Below, one piece after another: positions 8,798 through 16,320 of a DNA stretch of 64,000 nt. Below the pieces are notes generated by a model. That model was not told where the DNA came from. It made no database searches and was given only the letters and a program-made list of their open reading frames with translations. The DNA is from Marinobacterium mangrovicola (GTDB lineage: Bacteria; Pseudomonadota; Gammaproteobacteria; Pseudomonadales; Balneatricaceae): NCBI RefSeq assembly GCF_004339595.1, contig NZ_SMFU01000007.1:1176658-1240657 (forward strand). The letters run 5' to 3'. Every line of letters starts with the position of its first letter. The first letter of the stretch is position 1. Position numbers and translations under genes: made by a program.

Positions 8798-9380
8798 GGC
8801 GAAGTGTCTGACTTTTGGTTATCCGCGCCAACCCGCCATTGTCGATGGAGTCAGCCTGACACTGAGGCCTGGTGAGATTACCGGCCTTACCGGCCCCTCG
8901 GGCTGCGGAAAATCTACCCTCGGCCGTCTGCTGGCGGGCGTATTGAAGCCCCAGAGCGGCTCTATTCAGCTTGCCGAACCCAGAGGCGGCGTGAACCCGG
9001 TTCAATACCTGCACCAGTCACCGATCTTCGCCGTAAACCCGCGCTGGCGCATCGGCAGGATCATCGAAGAAGCCTGGGCTCCGGACGAGGCCACCCGTGA
9101 GGCGCTGGGTGTATCAAGGGATTGGTATAACCGCTTTCCCCATGAGATATCCGGCGGCGAGCTACAGCGTGTGGCGATCCTGCGCGCCCTGGCGCCCGAG
9201 GTTCGCTACCTAATCGCAGACGAGATCACCGCCATGCTGGATCCCATCACCCAGGCCGATATCTGGTCCTTCCTGATGCAGCGCAGCTGCGAGGGCCTGT
9301 CGATCCTGGCGATCAGTCACGACCGTCACCTGCTGCAGCGCATCGCCTCCAAGGAAATCACGTTAACCCGCCTCGAATGA
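8790..9380 (+). CDS. nikE: Nickel ABC transporter ATPase NikE, compact form
   Basis: Second ATPase of the nickel importer. Walker A GPSGCGKST (35-43), signature SGGELQR (121-127), Walker B LIADEI (141-146) and the H-loop SHD (176-178) are all present, so it should be active. At 196 residues it is well below the roughly 265 of Escherichia coli NikE; the C-terminal extension of oligopeptide-type ATPases is absent and the protein ends soon after the H-loop. It is the last gene of nikABCDE and overlaps nikD by 8 bases. Confidence 0.9.
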   Translation: MLEAKCLTFGYPRQPAIVDGVSLTLRPGEITGLTGPSGCGKSTLGRLLAGVLKPQSGSIQLAEPRGGVNPVQYLHQSPIFAVNPRWRIGRIIEEAWAPDEATREALGVSRDWYNRFPHEISGGELQRVAILRALAPEVRYLIADEITAMLDPITQADIWSFLMQRSCEGLSILAISHDRHLLQRIASKEITLTRLE

Positions 9381-9509
9381 ATTAGGTAAATTAATAGTTG
9401 GCAGGCAAGCGCTGAATTTCATTCATGGTTCAATGAAACATTTGCGCCTACAAACGATTCATCTTCCGTTACCATTGCGTTTTTTGAACGGACGCAAGAG
9501 GTAAACATC

Positions 9510-10640
9510 ATGGCCAAGCCATTCCCTGCACACGCTGATATCGTCGGCAGCTACCTTCGCCCCAGCTACCTGCATCAGGCCCGCCGCGACTTCGCCTCCG
9601 GCGCTATCGACAAGGCAGCACTGACCGCCATCGAAGACCGCGCTATCACCGAACTGGTCGAAAACCAGAAGGCCGCCGGCCTCAAGGTGATCACCGATGG
9701 TGAGTTCCGCCGTGCGTTCTGGCACATCGACTTCCTCGAAAACCTGAACGGCGTTGAAGGCTACGTGCCGGAAGCCGGTTACAACCAGCAGTTCAAGGGC
9801 AAGGCAGCGCCCTCTTACAACATCCGCGTTAACGGCAAGATCAGCTTCAACGCTGAGCACCCGTTCCTGAACCACTTCGCGTTTCTGCAAAAGCTGGCGG
9901 AAAACGGCGATGGTTCCGTGGCCAAGGCAACGATCCCGAGCCCGACCATGATCCTGCGCCAGGAGCTGCTGGCCAACGATGGCTCCTCCAGCCTGCAGGC
10001 GATCTACCCGTCACTGGACGAGTTCTACGCCGACCTGGCCGCCACCTACCGCGATGCGGTCAAAGCGTTCTACGCCGCAGGCTGCCGTTACCTGCAGTTT
10101 GACGACACCAACTGGGCGTTTCTGGCCGATGCCACCAAGCAGCAGGAGATCAAGGACAAGGGCCTGGATCCGCAGGAGATCGCCACCATCTGTGCGCGCA
10201 TCATCAACGAATCCCTGGCAGAGAAGCCGGCCGATATGGTGATCACCACCCATATCTGTCGCGGCAACCACGCCTCTTCCTGGCTCTTCTCCGGCGGCTA
10301 CGAGCCGGTGGCCGAGCAGCTGTTCTCCACCGCCTACGACGGTTTCTTCCTGGAGTACGACAACGACCGCTCCGGAGACTTCGCACCGCTGCGCCACTGG
10401 TCGAACAACGGCAGCAAGATAGTCCTTGGCCTCGTGACCTCCAAGTTCGCAGAACTGGAAGACGCGGAAGTGATCAAGGCGCGCATTGAGGAAGCCACCC
10501 AGTACATCCCGCTGGAAAACCTCTGTCTGAGCCCGCAGTGCGGCTTCGCTTCCACCGAGGAAGGCAACAAGGTCAGCGAAGAAGCGCAGTGGAACAAGAT
10601 CAAACTGATCTGCGCTATAGCTGAAGAGGTTTGGGGCTAA
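9510..10640 (+). CDS. MetE-like cobalamin-independent methyltransferase, single-domain (YxjG type)
   Basis: Member of the C-terminal MetE / UROD-like family, 376 residues, resembling the short MetE paralogues of the Bacillus subtilis YxjG/YxjH group. The expected zinc ligands are visible: His248 and Cys250 in THICRGNH, Glu282 in FFLEYD and Cys344 in LSPQCGF. It probably transfers a methyl group to homocysteine or a related thiol, but the short forms often have unknown methyl donors, so the substrate is uncertain. It is monocistronic, with an AGAGG ribosome site before the ATG and an intrinsic terminator behind it. Confidence 0.85.
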   Translation: MAKPFPAHADIVGSYLRPSYLHQARRDFASGAIDKAALTAIEDRAITELVENQKAAGLKVITDGEFRRAFWHIDFLENLNGVEGYVPEAGYNQQFKGKAAPSYNIRVNGKISFNAEHPFLNHFAFLQKLAENGDGSVAKATIPSPTMILRQELLANDGSSSLQAIYPSLDEFYADLAATYRDAVKAFYAAGCRYLQFDDTNWAFLADATKQQEIKDKGLDPQEIATICARIINESLAEKPADMVITTHICRGNHASSWLFSGGYEPVAEQLFSTAYDGFFLEYDNDRSGDFAPLRHWSNNGSKIVLGLVTSKFAELEDAEVIKARIEEATQYIPLENLCLSPQCGFASTEEGNKVSEEAQWNKIKLICAIAEEVWG

Positions 10641-10664
10641 GCTTTCTCAGACCGGTGAGAACAG

Positions 10665-10700
10665 GAGCAGTCTGGATATTAAATTCAGGCTGCTCTTTTT
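10665..10700 (+). terminator. Intrinsic terminator of the MetE-like gene
   Basis: A 10-bp stem (GAGCAGTCTG / CAGGCTGCTC, one G-T pair) with an AT-rich loop is followed directly by TTTTT, 25 bases after the stop codon. Confidence 0.85.
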
Positions 10701-10729
10701 CGACTATTCCTAACTGCCGCTAGCCCCAA

Positions 10730-11500
10730 TCAGCATCGGCGCTGCCGACGCATTTCCTGCGCCAGAAATTCCTGCGCAGCCTCAATCAAGGCAAAACCAT
10801 CGTGAGCGACTCCCGCAACGCTCTGATGTTGTGCGTTAACGCCCAGGGCCACGAGATGCCTTGCGAGCAGCTTCAGCGATTCCTGTCTGTCTGGCCATTT
10901 CGTTTCACTCGGCGATGACTTAGGCGCACAATCTTCTTCACCAATCAGCAGTTGCGCCGGGACATCGACGAGACCGGCCTCCAGGCTCTGCTGAGTTTCA
11001 CTGGCCAGTTTCCAGAGTTCATCCCCTTCCGCGGGGAGGCTGACACTGCCGGGCGCGGCAATAGAGATCGCTCTCACGCGGGAAGCATTGAGATACCAGA
11101 AACGGTGCGCAAACTGAGCGCCACCGGAAAAGCCGAACAGGTAGAAACGCTGTTCCAGTCTGTAGCGCTCACCAAGCTCAGAGACCATATGCAGCAGCGC
11201 CCGGTCATAGCGAAAGCTCAGTGGAGGCTTAAGTTTGTATCCATCCTCATCACCTGCCGAACCCACCGGGAAGAGCGGCGCGAGAATCACACAACCCTGC
11301 TGCTCGGCAAACTCTATAAAGTGGTCACGAAAGCTCTCTGCTGTTCTGGCAGATCCATGCACGACGACTAGTAACGGCAGCGGCTTTTCATCGCCTCCGC
11401 AACGTTCCGGTACGTAAGCGCAATAGGAGAATCGAGAGTCGGCCTTGCAAGCGGTAAAGGGAACCAGCCCCTTAAAGTAACGTTTCTGTAGCTGTCGCAT
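10730..11500 (-). CDS. Alpha/beta hydrolase, possible siderophore esterase
   Basis: Soluble alpha/beta hydrolase of 256 residues. The oxyanion-hole region is VVVHGSARTAESF, the nucleophile elbow is GFSGG with Ser125, and the likely catalytic His is in VAGVAHDGF near the C-terminus; an Asp in GEEDCAPKS may complete the triad. No signal peptide is visible. It is the last gene of the siderophore ABC operon, 22 bases after the ATPase gene, so hydrolysis of an imported ferric siderophore to release iron is a reasonable inference. The sequence itself resembles general poly-ester or polyhydroxybutyrate depolymerase-like esterases. Confidence 0.7.
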   Translation of the reverse strand: MRQLQKRYFKGLVPFTACKADSRFSYCAYVPERCGGDEKPLPLLVVVHGSARTAESFRDHFIEFAEQQGCVILAPLFPVGSAGDEDGYKLKPPLSFRYDRALLHMVSELGERYRLEQRFYLFGFSGGAQFAHRFWYLNASRVRAISIAAPGSVSLPAEGDELWKLASETQQSLEAGLVDVPAQLLIGEEDCAPKSSPSETKWPDRQESLKLLARHLVALGVNAQHQSVAGVAHDGFALIEAAQEFLAQEMRRQRRC

Positions 11501-11522
11501 TGTGCGGTCCCGCTTCCCTGCG

Positions 11523-12332
11523 CTATTGAGCCTTGTCCGACTGATTTACACACTTATTCGCAGAACCCCGGGCAATGCAGTGCAGCTTACCGCTTTTGCC
11601 GGTAACGCATTCCGCTTCGACCCTGAACACCTCGTGTAACAGATCAGCGGTAATCACATCGGTTGGTGCTCCTTCTGCGATCAGCGCCCCTTCCTTCATG
11701 ACGAGAACGTTGTCAGAGTACTGTGCAGCCTGGTTAAGGTCGTGCAATGACATGACAACACTAAGCCCGGCCTCGCGGTTAAGACGCTCCAGCAGTTCAA
11801 GCACCTCCAACTGATGCCCCCAGTCGAGAAAAGTTGTCGGCTCGTCCAGCAGGAGTATTTCCGCCTGTTGAGCAATCGCCATGGCGATCCATACGCGCTG
11901 CTGCTGACCGCCAGACAACGCCTCGATGGGGCGTTCGGCATAAGCTTCAACGCCGGTTTCATTCATCGCCCAGTGGACAATTTTTCTGTCCTGGTCGCAG
12001 GCCCCTCGCATAAGCCCCTGGTACGGAAAACGACCGTAGCCCACCAGGTCTTTCACACGAATACTCTCCGGTGCCTGCGGCTTCTGCGGCAGAAAGGCAA
12101 GCTTCAGCGCCAGCTCACGTCGGCTAATTGATCCCAGGGGGTGGTTATCGATCCTGACGCTTCCGCTGTAAGGCTTGAGAAGCCCGGCCAGGGCTTTGAG
12201 CAGTGTGCTTTTACCGCAGCCATTCGGACCGATCAGCGCGGTCATCTTATGCCGCGGGATCTGAACCGAGAGCTCAGGGACAATCACCTGGCCCTGGTAG
12301 CCAAGCCTCACCTTTTCAGCCGATAAACTCAT
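11523..12332 (-). CDS. Iron-siderophore ABC transporter ATPase, FecE-like
   Basis: Cytoplasmic ATPase of the FecE/FepC/FhuC type driving ferric-siderophore import. Walker A is GPNGCGKST, the signature ALSGGQQQRVWIAMA, Walker B ILLLDEPT, and the H-loop SLHDLNQA. The start MSLSAEKVRLGY at 12332 is preferred to an ATG at 12350, whose nearest ribosome-binding sequence is only one or two bases away. The C-terminus has a Cys- and Lys-rich tail (KCVNQSDKAQ). It belongs to a minus-strand operon with the two permeases and the binding protein. Confidence 0.9.
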   Translation of the reverse strand: MSLSAEKVRLGYQGQVIVPELSVQIPRHKMTALIGPNGCGKSTLLKALAGLLKPYSGSVRIDNHPLGSISRRELALKLAFLPQKPQAPESIRVKDLVGYGRFPYQGLMRGACDQDRKIVHWAMNETGVEAYAERPIEALSGGQQQRVWIAMAIAQQAEILLLDEPTTFLDWGHQLEVLELLERLNREAGLSVVMSLHDLNQAAQYSDNVLVMKEGALIAEGAPTDVITADLLHEVFRVEAECVTGKSGKLHCIARGSANKCVNQSDKAQ

Positions 12333-12353
12333 CGCGTATTGATACTCCATTCC

Positions 12354-13397
12354 TCAGGGCTGGCGTCTTAACAGGTATAGAAATGCGGGCACGCCGATCA
12401 GCGCCGCCAACACCCCAACCGGCAATTCATAGGGAGCCAGCACCAGCCGCCCCACCAGATCACCGGCCAATACGATCACTGCGCCGGCAATCGCGGTCAT
12501 CAGGTATTGCAGCGCCATATGACCCGGTGCAATACCACGCGCCAGATGAGGCACCACGAGGCCGATAAAACCTATGGGCCCGGCAACCGCCACCGCGCTG
12601 GCGGTTAACAGCGTGGCAGTCGCGATGGTCAGCAAGCGCCAGAGACCAAGGTTCAGCCCCAGGCTCAACGCCTGTTCATCTACCAGCCTCAACAGTCGCA
12701 TGGGGCGGTAGATCAATAGAGCTGCCAACAAGCCCATTGCGCTCCACGGAAGCAGTACACTCAGATGTTGCCAACTTCTGCCGTTCAAACTCCCGGCCAG
12801 CCAGGCTGCAATTGTTTCGGTGTGAGCCTGACCCCATAGCCCGAGGAGCCCGGTGACCAGTGCGTTAAGAATGGCGGCACAAACCACTCCGGTCAGGATC
12901 AGCCGTAAGGGTGTTAAGGCCGAGCCGCCGCTTAAGCCGTACACCAGGGCTGCCGCCAGCAAACCGCCCACCAAAGCCGCAGCGGGAAGCCAGACCAGTA
13001 CGCTCTCGCCCTGCAGGTATATTTCAACGCCACTGGATAGGGTGCCCGCGCCGACCACGACCAGCACAGCGCCAAGGCTTGCACCTGCCGATATACCTAA
13101 CAAACCTGCATCGGCCAGTGGGTTGCGCGTCAGGCTTTGCAGCATGAATCCGGCCAGCGCCAGTTGAGCACCGACCAGTGCTGCCATAAGCGCCCTGGGT
13201 AGTCGTAACTCCCAGATCACCCTCACCACATGCTCCTGCCCCGACCCCACCAGTAACGTCTGGATAACCTCCATCGGCGATAGCTCAGAGGCACCCAGAA
13301 ACAGATTAAGCGCCAGCACCACAGGCAGCAGGCTGACCAAAAGAACCAGCCCTAACCAAGAGCCAGATACACTTAACCTGTTATTGCCGGCGTTCAT
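12354..13397 (-). CDS. Iron-siderophore ABC transporter permease (FecCD family)
   Basis: Inner-membrane permease of the FecCD family, 347 residues with about nine to ten hydrophobic segments. Family signatures include ELRLPRALMALLVGAQLALAG-type sequence, NPLADAGLLGISAGASLG and GPIGFIGLVVPHLAR. The ATG at 13397 overlaps the stop of the upstream permease gene (ATGA); a longer in-frame start would intrude into it and is not used. It pairs with the neighbouring permease to form a heterodimeric channel. Confidence 0.9.
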   Translation of the reverse strand: MNAGNNRLSVSGSWLGLVLLVSLLPVVLALNLFLGASELSPMEVIQTLLVGSGQEHVVRVIWELRLPRALMAALVGAQLALAGFMLQSLTRNPLADAGLLGISAGASLGAVLVVVGAGTLSSGVEIYLQGESVLVWLPAAALVGGLLAAALVYGLSGGSALTPLRLILTGVVCAAILNALVTGLLGLWGQAHTETIAAWLAGSLNGRSWQHLSVLLPWSAMGLLAALLIYRPMRLLRLVDEQALSLGLNLGLWRLLTIATATLLTASAVAVAGPIGFIGLVVPHLARGIAPGHMALQYLMTAIAGAVIVLAGDLVGRLVLAPYELPVGVLAALIGVPAFLYLLRRQP

Positions 13398-14377
13398 GCA
13401 AGCACCCGCGATGTCCGCGACACGATCCACAACAGCCAGGGGCCGCCCAGAAGCGCCGTCAGTACACCCAGCGGGACCTCCTGCACGCCCGGTGTGAGGC
13501 GGGCCAGCAGGTCAGCCAGCAGTAACAGCAGAGCACCGATAAGGGCGTTCATCGGCAGCCAGCTTGCGCGCTGTTCATCGAAAAGCCTGCGGGTTATGTG
13601 AGGGACCACCAGGCCAACAAAGCCAACCGGGCCGGCGACGACGACTGCAGCGGTAGTCATCAGCGCAGTCATCATCAGAAAGAACAGTTTCCAGCGATTC
13701 ACGGACACTCCCAGCGTCTGTGCCACGGCATCATCAAGCAGCAGCACGCGGAAGCGGCTTGATAGCAAAAACGTGACCAGCATCGGTACCAGGATCCAGA
13801 TGCCAAGCTGGTCCAGCAGTTCCCAGCCACGACCAGCCAGACCTCCCGCCAGCCAGAAGAACAGCTCGCTGGCTTCGGCGCCGGAAAACAGCAGCATTGC
13901 CGACATCAGAGATACGCAGACCGTACTGATCGCCACGCCGGCCAACACCAGTCGCAGCGGCTGAATCTGCCCCTTCCATGCCAGCGTAAAGGTCGCCACA
14001 CCCGCTGCCAGGCCGCCTCCAAATCCAACCAGAGGCAGCCAGCGCGTATCGACCTGAACAACCGAGATAACAACGACGATGGCGCAGGCGGCTCCGGCCA
14101 CTACACCAGTAAGATCGGGCGATGCCAGAGGGTTGCGTGCGACGCCCTGCATAATGCCACCGGCAGTGGCCAGCGCAGCACCAACAAGCAGAGCCATGAT
14201 TGATCGGGGCAAGCGCAGCTCGAACAGCACGATTTGGCTTAGTCTGTCCCCATCACCCGAGGCCGCGGACCAGATCTGACCTGGTGTAAACAGAGCGTCG
14301 CCCAGCATCAGGGAAATAAACAGAGCAGATGCCAGAACAAACGCACCGACGCCGACTGCTATCACTGCTTTGATCAA
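13394..14377 (-). CDS. Iron-siderophore ABC transporter permease (FecCD family)
   Basis: Second FecCD-type permease, 327 residues. It has the family signatures ELRLPRSIMALLVGAALATAG, NPLASPDLTGVVAGAA and GPVGFVGLVVPHITR, with multiple membrane segments. The two permeases differ enough to suggest a heterodimer rather than a recent duplication. The start overlaps the stop of the binding-protein gene by ATGA, and the stop overlaps the next permease in the same way, so the four genes are tightly coupled. Confidence 0.9.
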   Translation of the reverse strand: MIKAVIAVGVGAFVLASALFISLMLGDALFTPGQIWSAASGDGDRLSQIVLFELRLPRSIMALLVGAALATAGGIMQGVARNPLASPDLTGVVAGAACAIVVVISVVQVDTRWLPLVGFGGGLAAGVATFTLAWKGQIQPLRLVLAGVAISTVCVSLMSAMLLFSGAEASELFFWLAGGLAGRGWELLDQLGIWILVPMLVTFLLSSRFRVLLLDDAVAQTLGVSVNRWKLFFLMMTALMTTAAVVVAGPVGFVGLVVPHITRRLFDEQRASWLPMNALIGALLLLLADLLARLTPGVQEVPLGVLTALLGGPWLLWIVSRTSRVLA

Positions 14378-15327
14378 TGCTCAGCCCCAGTATATGGGTG
14401 ACTACGCAGCGACAGGGGCACATCAGGCATCGGAAAAAGATCAGGGTAAAGCAGGTGCGCCATCTCTTGGGCTACCATTACCCGCGCCTTAGGCCCTGCC
14501 GCTTCCTTCCAATGCTGACCCACCTCATAAACCCTGCCGTTCTTAACAGCGCTCAAGTAGGGCCAGATCGGGTTGCGGGTAAATGCGCGTTCGTGATTTG
14601 AATCGAATAGAAAAATCACATCTGGATCTCGCTCCAGCAGCGTTTCAAGCCGGATACGATAACCCAGCGGTAACCCCTGCTCCGGCGCATCCAGCGAGCC
14701 ACCCACGTTGGTCACATTCAACCTGCGCAGCAGCTCGGCCGTAAGGAAGTGGTCATAGTAGATAAACGGGGCTTCGGCGCCTGTCACCAGCAGGGCTGCC
14801 GACACGCCACCCGGTGCACGGGTCTGCATATCCTCCAGCAGGGAGCTGAATTCAGCGTTTAATGCCTCGGTCTGTTCCGTCCTGCCCAGCGCTTCTCCCG
14901 CCAGAGAAACCGCACGATAGCTATCGTCGAGAGTAATAAGGTTCAGCGCCATGTAAGGAGCTATCTCGGAAAACCGTTCCACATCCTTTTCGGTGTAGCG
15001 CCGGATCGCGAGGATAAGATCAGGATCCACTTCAGACAAAAGCTCAAGATTAACCTGTGCCCGAGTCCCGATAACGGGCACATCATCAAGCGCATCACCC
15101 AGATAGTCGGGATGGCTGAAGGGGCCAAAGCGGGTCACGGCAACCGGAGTCATGCCCACCGAATTTAATAGATCGGCGCCAAAGTTGGATACAGCAGCAA
15201 CACGTTTGGCTGGCGCATCCAGGGACAGCGCCTCTCCCCTGTCATCCGTCAGGGTCAGCGCTTGCGCAAGAACAGAGAACAGCAAACCAACGCCCATCAA
15301 GGCAGCTGATGCAAATCGAAACATCAT
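14374..15327 (-). CDS. Periplasmic iron-siderophore-binding protein, FecB-like
   Basis: Class III (helical-backbone) periplasmic binding protein of 317 residues. The signal peptide runs to about residue 24 (LLFSVLAQALT). Family elements include RVAAVSNFGADLLNSVG near the N-terminus, then LLSEVDPDLILAI and a C-terminal NGRVYEVGQHWKEA. It delivers ferric siderophore to the FecCD-type permeases encoded just downstream. It is the first gene of the operon, with the palindrome ATTGGCGCCAAT 40 bases upstream. The siderophore type cannot be read from the sequence. Confidence 0.88.
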   Translation of the reverse strand: MMFRFASAALMGVGLLFSVLAQALTLTDDRGEALSLDAPAKRVAAVSNFGADLLNSVGMTPVAVTRFGPFSHPDYLGDALDDVPVIGTRAQVNLELLSEVDPDLILAIRRYTEKDVERFSEIAPYMALNLITLDDSYRAVSLAGEALGRTEQTEALNAEFSSLLEDMQTRAPGGVSAALLVTGAEAPFIYYDHFLTAELLRRLNVTNVGGSLDAPEQGLPLGYRIRLETLLERDPDVIFLFDSNHERAFTRNPIWPYLSAVKNGRVYEVGQHWKEAAGPKARVMVAQEMAHLLYPDLFPMPDVPLSLRSHPYTGAEH

Positions 15328-15366
15328 TCACTCTCATTTAATACCGGCTCGCGACATTATGTCATA

Positions 15367-15378
15367 ATTGGCGCCAAT
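15367..15378. promoter_or_regulatory. Palindrome ATTGGCGCCAAT, candidate GntR operator, copy 1
   Basis: Perfect 12-bp palindrome between the siderophore ABC operon (starts 15327, minus) and the gntR gene (starts 15456, plus). An identical copy lies at 16177-16188 in front of the TonB receptor. Assignment to the GntR protein encoded between the two copies is inference from placement. Confidence 0.65.
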
Positions 15379-15455
15379 ATCGACAGGTATTTCCCCTGTA
15401 CGCGCCGGTGTAGAATGCAGTGCGCTGTAACAGGGATAAATTTCTAAGGACACCG

Positions 15456-16115
15456 ATGACAAACGCGAAGAAAACGCTGACCGACCAAACCACCCAGGAC
15501 CTGGTCGCCCGCCTGAAGCAAAAGATCACCAGCGGCGAATATCGCCCTGGAGAGTGGCTCAAACAGATCGATATCGAACAGACGTTCGAAGTTAACCGGT
15601 TTACCGTGCGTTCGGCTTTCAGTGAACTTCAAAGCAGCGGTTTTCTTCACCACGAACCCTACAAGGGTTACCGTGTTATCGAGCACTCGCTGCAGGAGCG
15701 CATCGAACTGACAGAGGCACGGGAAGTCATCGAGTGCGCGGCGGCTGCCAATGTGCTCGCCAACATCGATGACGCCGGGCTGGAGCAGCTTGAGTCACTG
15801 GCCGAGGCATTTCTGCAGGCGGTCGAAGAGGACATGTCTGAAGAGATGTTCCGACTGAACGCAGAGTTCCACCGCTGCTTTAACGCCTATTACCGCAACC
15901 TGCACCTGTCCCAGATGATCGATGACCTCAGAGAGCGCGGCGTTGGCAGTGCCAATCGCGGCTGGTCGAAAAAGGCGATCCAGCGCGACAGCGCGCTCGA
16001 CCACATCAACATGGTGCAGGCACTGAAAGAGAAAAACCTCGTTCGCCTTCAAGCCGTTATACATGCCCATCTAAACCGCTGGCGCCAGGCATACCCGGAA
16101 CTCTCGCGTCGCTGA
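15456..16115 (+). CDS. GntR-family (FCD) transcriptional regulator
   Basis: 219-residue regulator with an N-terminal GntR winged helix (LVARLKQKITSGEYRPGEWL, then a recognition helix in NRFTVRSAFSELQSSGFL) and a C-terminal helical FCD effector domain containing the characteristic His/Asp pattern (AEFHRCFNAY, LDHINMVQAL, VIHAHLNRW). The ATG at 15456 has TAAGGA six bases upstream and is preferred to a GTG at 15420. It lies between the siderophore importer and the TonB receptor, each preceded by the same palindrome, so it likely regulates both. The ligand is unknown; FCD proteins often sense small carboxylates. Confidence 0.88.
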   Translation: MTNAKKTLTDQTTQDLVARLKQKITSGEYRPGEWLKQIDIEQTFEVNRFTVRSAFSELQSSGFLHHEPYKGYRVIEHSLQERIELTEAREVIECAAAANVLANIDDAGLEQLESLAEAFLQAVEEDMSEEMFRLNAEFHRCFNAYYRNLHLSQMIDDLRERGVGSANRGWSKKAIQRDSALDHINMVQALKEKNLVRLQAVIHAHLNRWRQAYPELSRR

Positions 16116-16152
16116 GATAGCTCCGCGACCAGCGCACTTATGATAAAACGAG

Positions 16153-16167
16153 TGCGAATCATTATCA
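16153..16167. promoter_or_regulatory. Fur-box-like operator of the TonB receptor gene
   Basis: TGCGAATCATTATCA matches the 7-1-7 Fur consensus TGATAAT-N-ATTATCA at 13 of 15 positions and lies about 150 bases upstream of the receptor gene, ten bases before the second ATTGGCGCCAAT copy. Dual control by iron and by the GntR protein is suggested. Confidence 0.7.
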
Positions 16168-16176
16168 TTATATTGT

Positions 16177-16188
16177 ATTGGCGCCAAT
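16177..16188. promoter_or_regulatory. Palindrome ATTGGCGCCAAT, candidate GntR operator, copy 2
   Basis: Identical to the copy at 15367-15378, here 132 bases upstream of the TonB receptor start and immediately downstream of the Fur-like box. Confidence 0.65.
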
Positions 16189-16320
16189 TTCGTCCTACTA
16201 TCGCTCCCCGTATCGAGTTGAGCATTCGCAGTGGCCGATCCGTCCCCTCCTCTTGCTGAGGGCCAAAGCCACTTGCGACTGCTTCACAACGTCTGAATCT
16301 ATTACGAGGACAGCAGTAAG

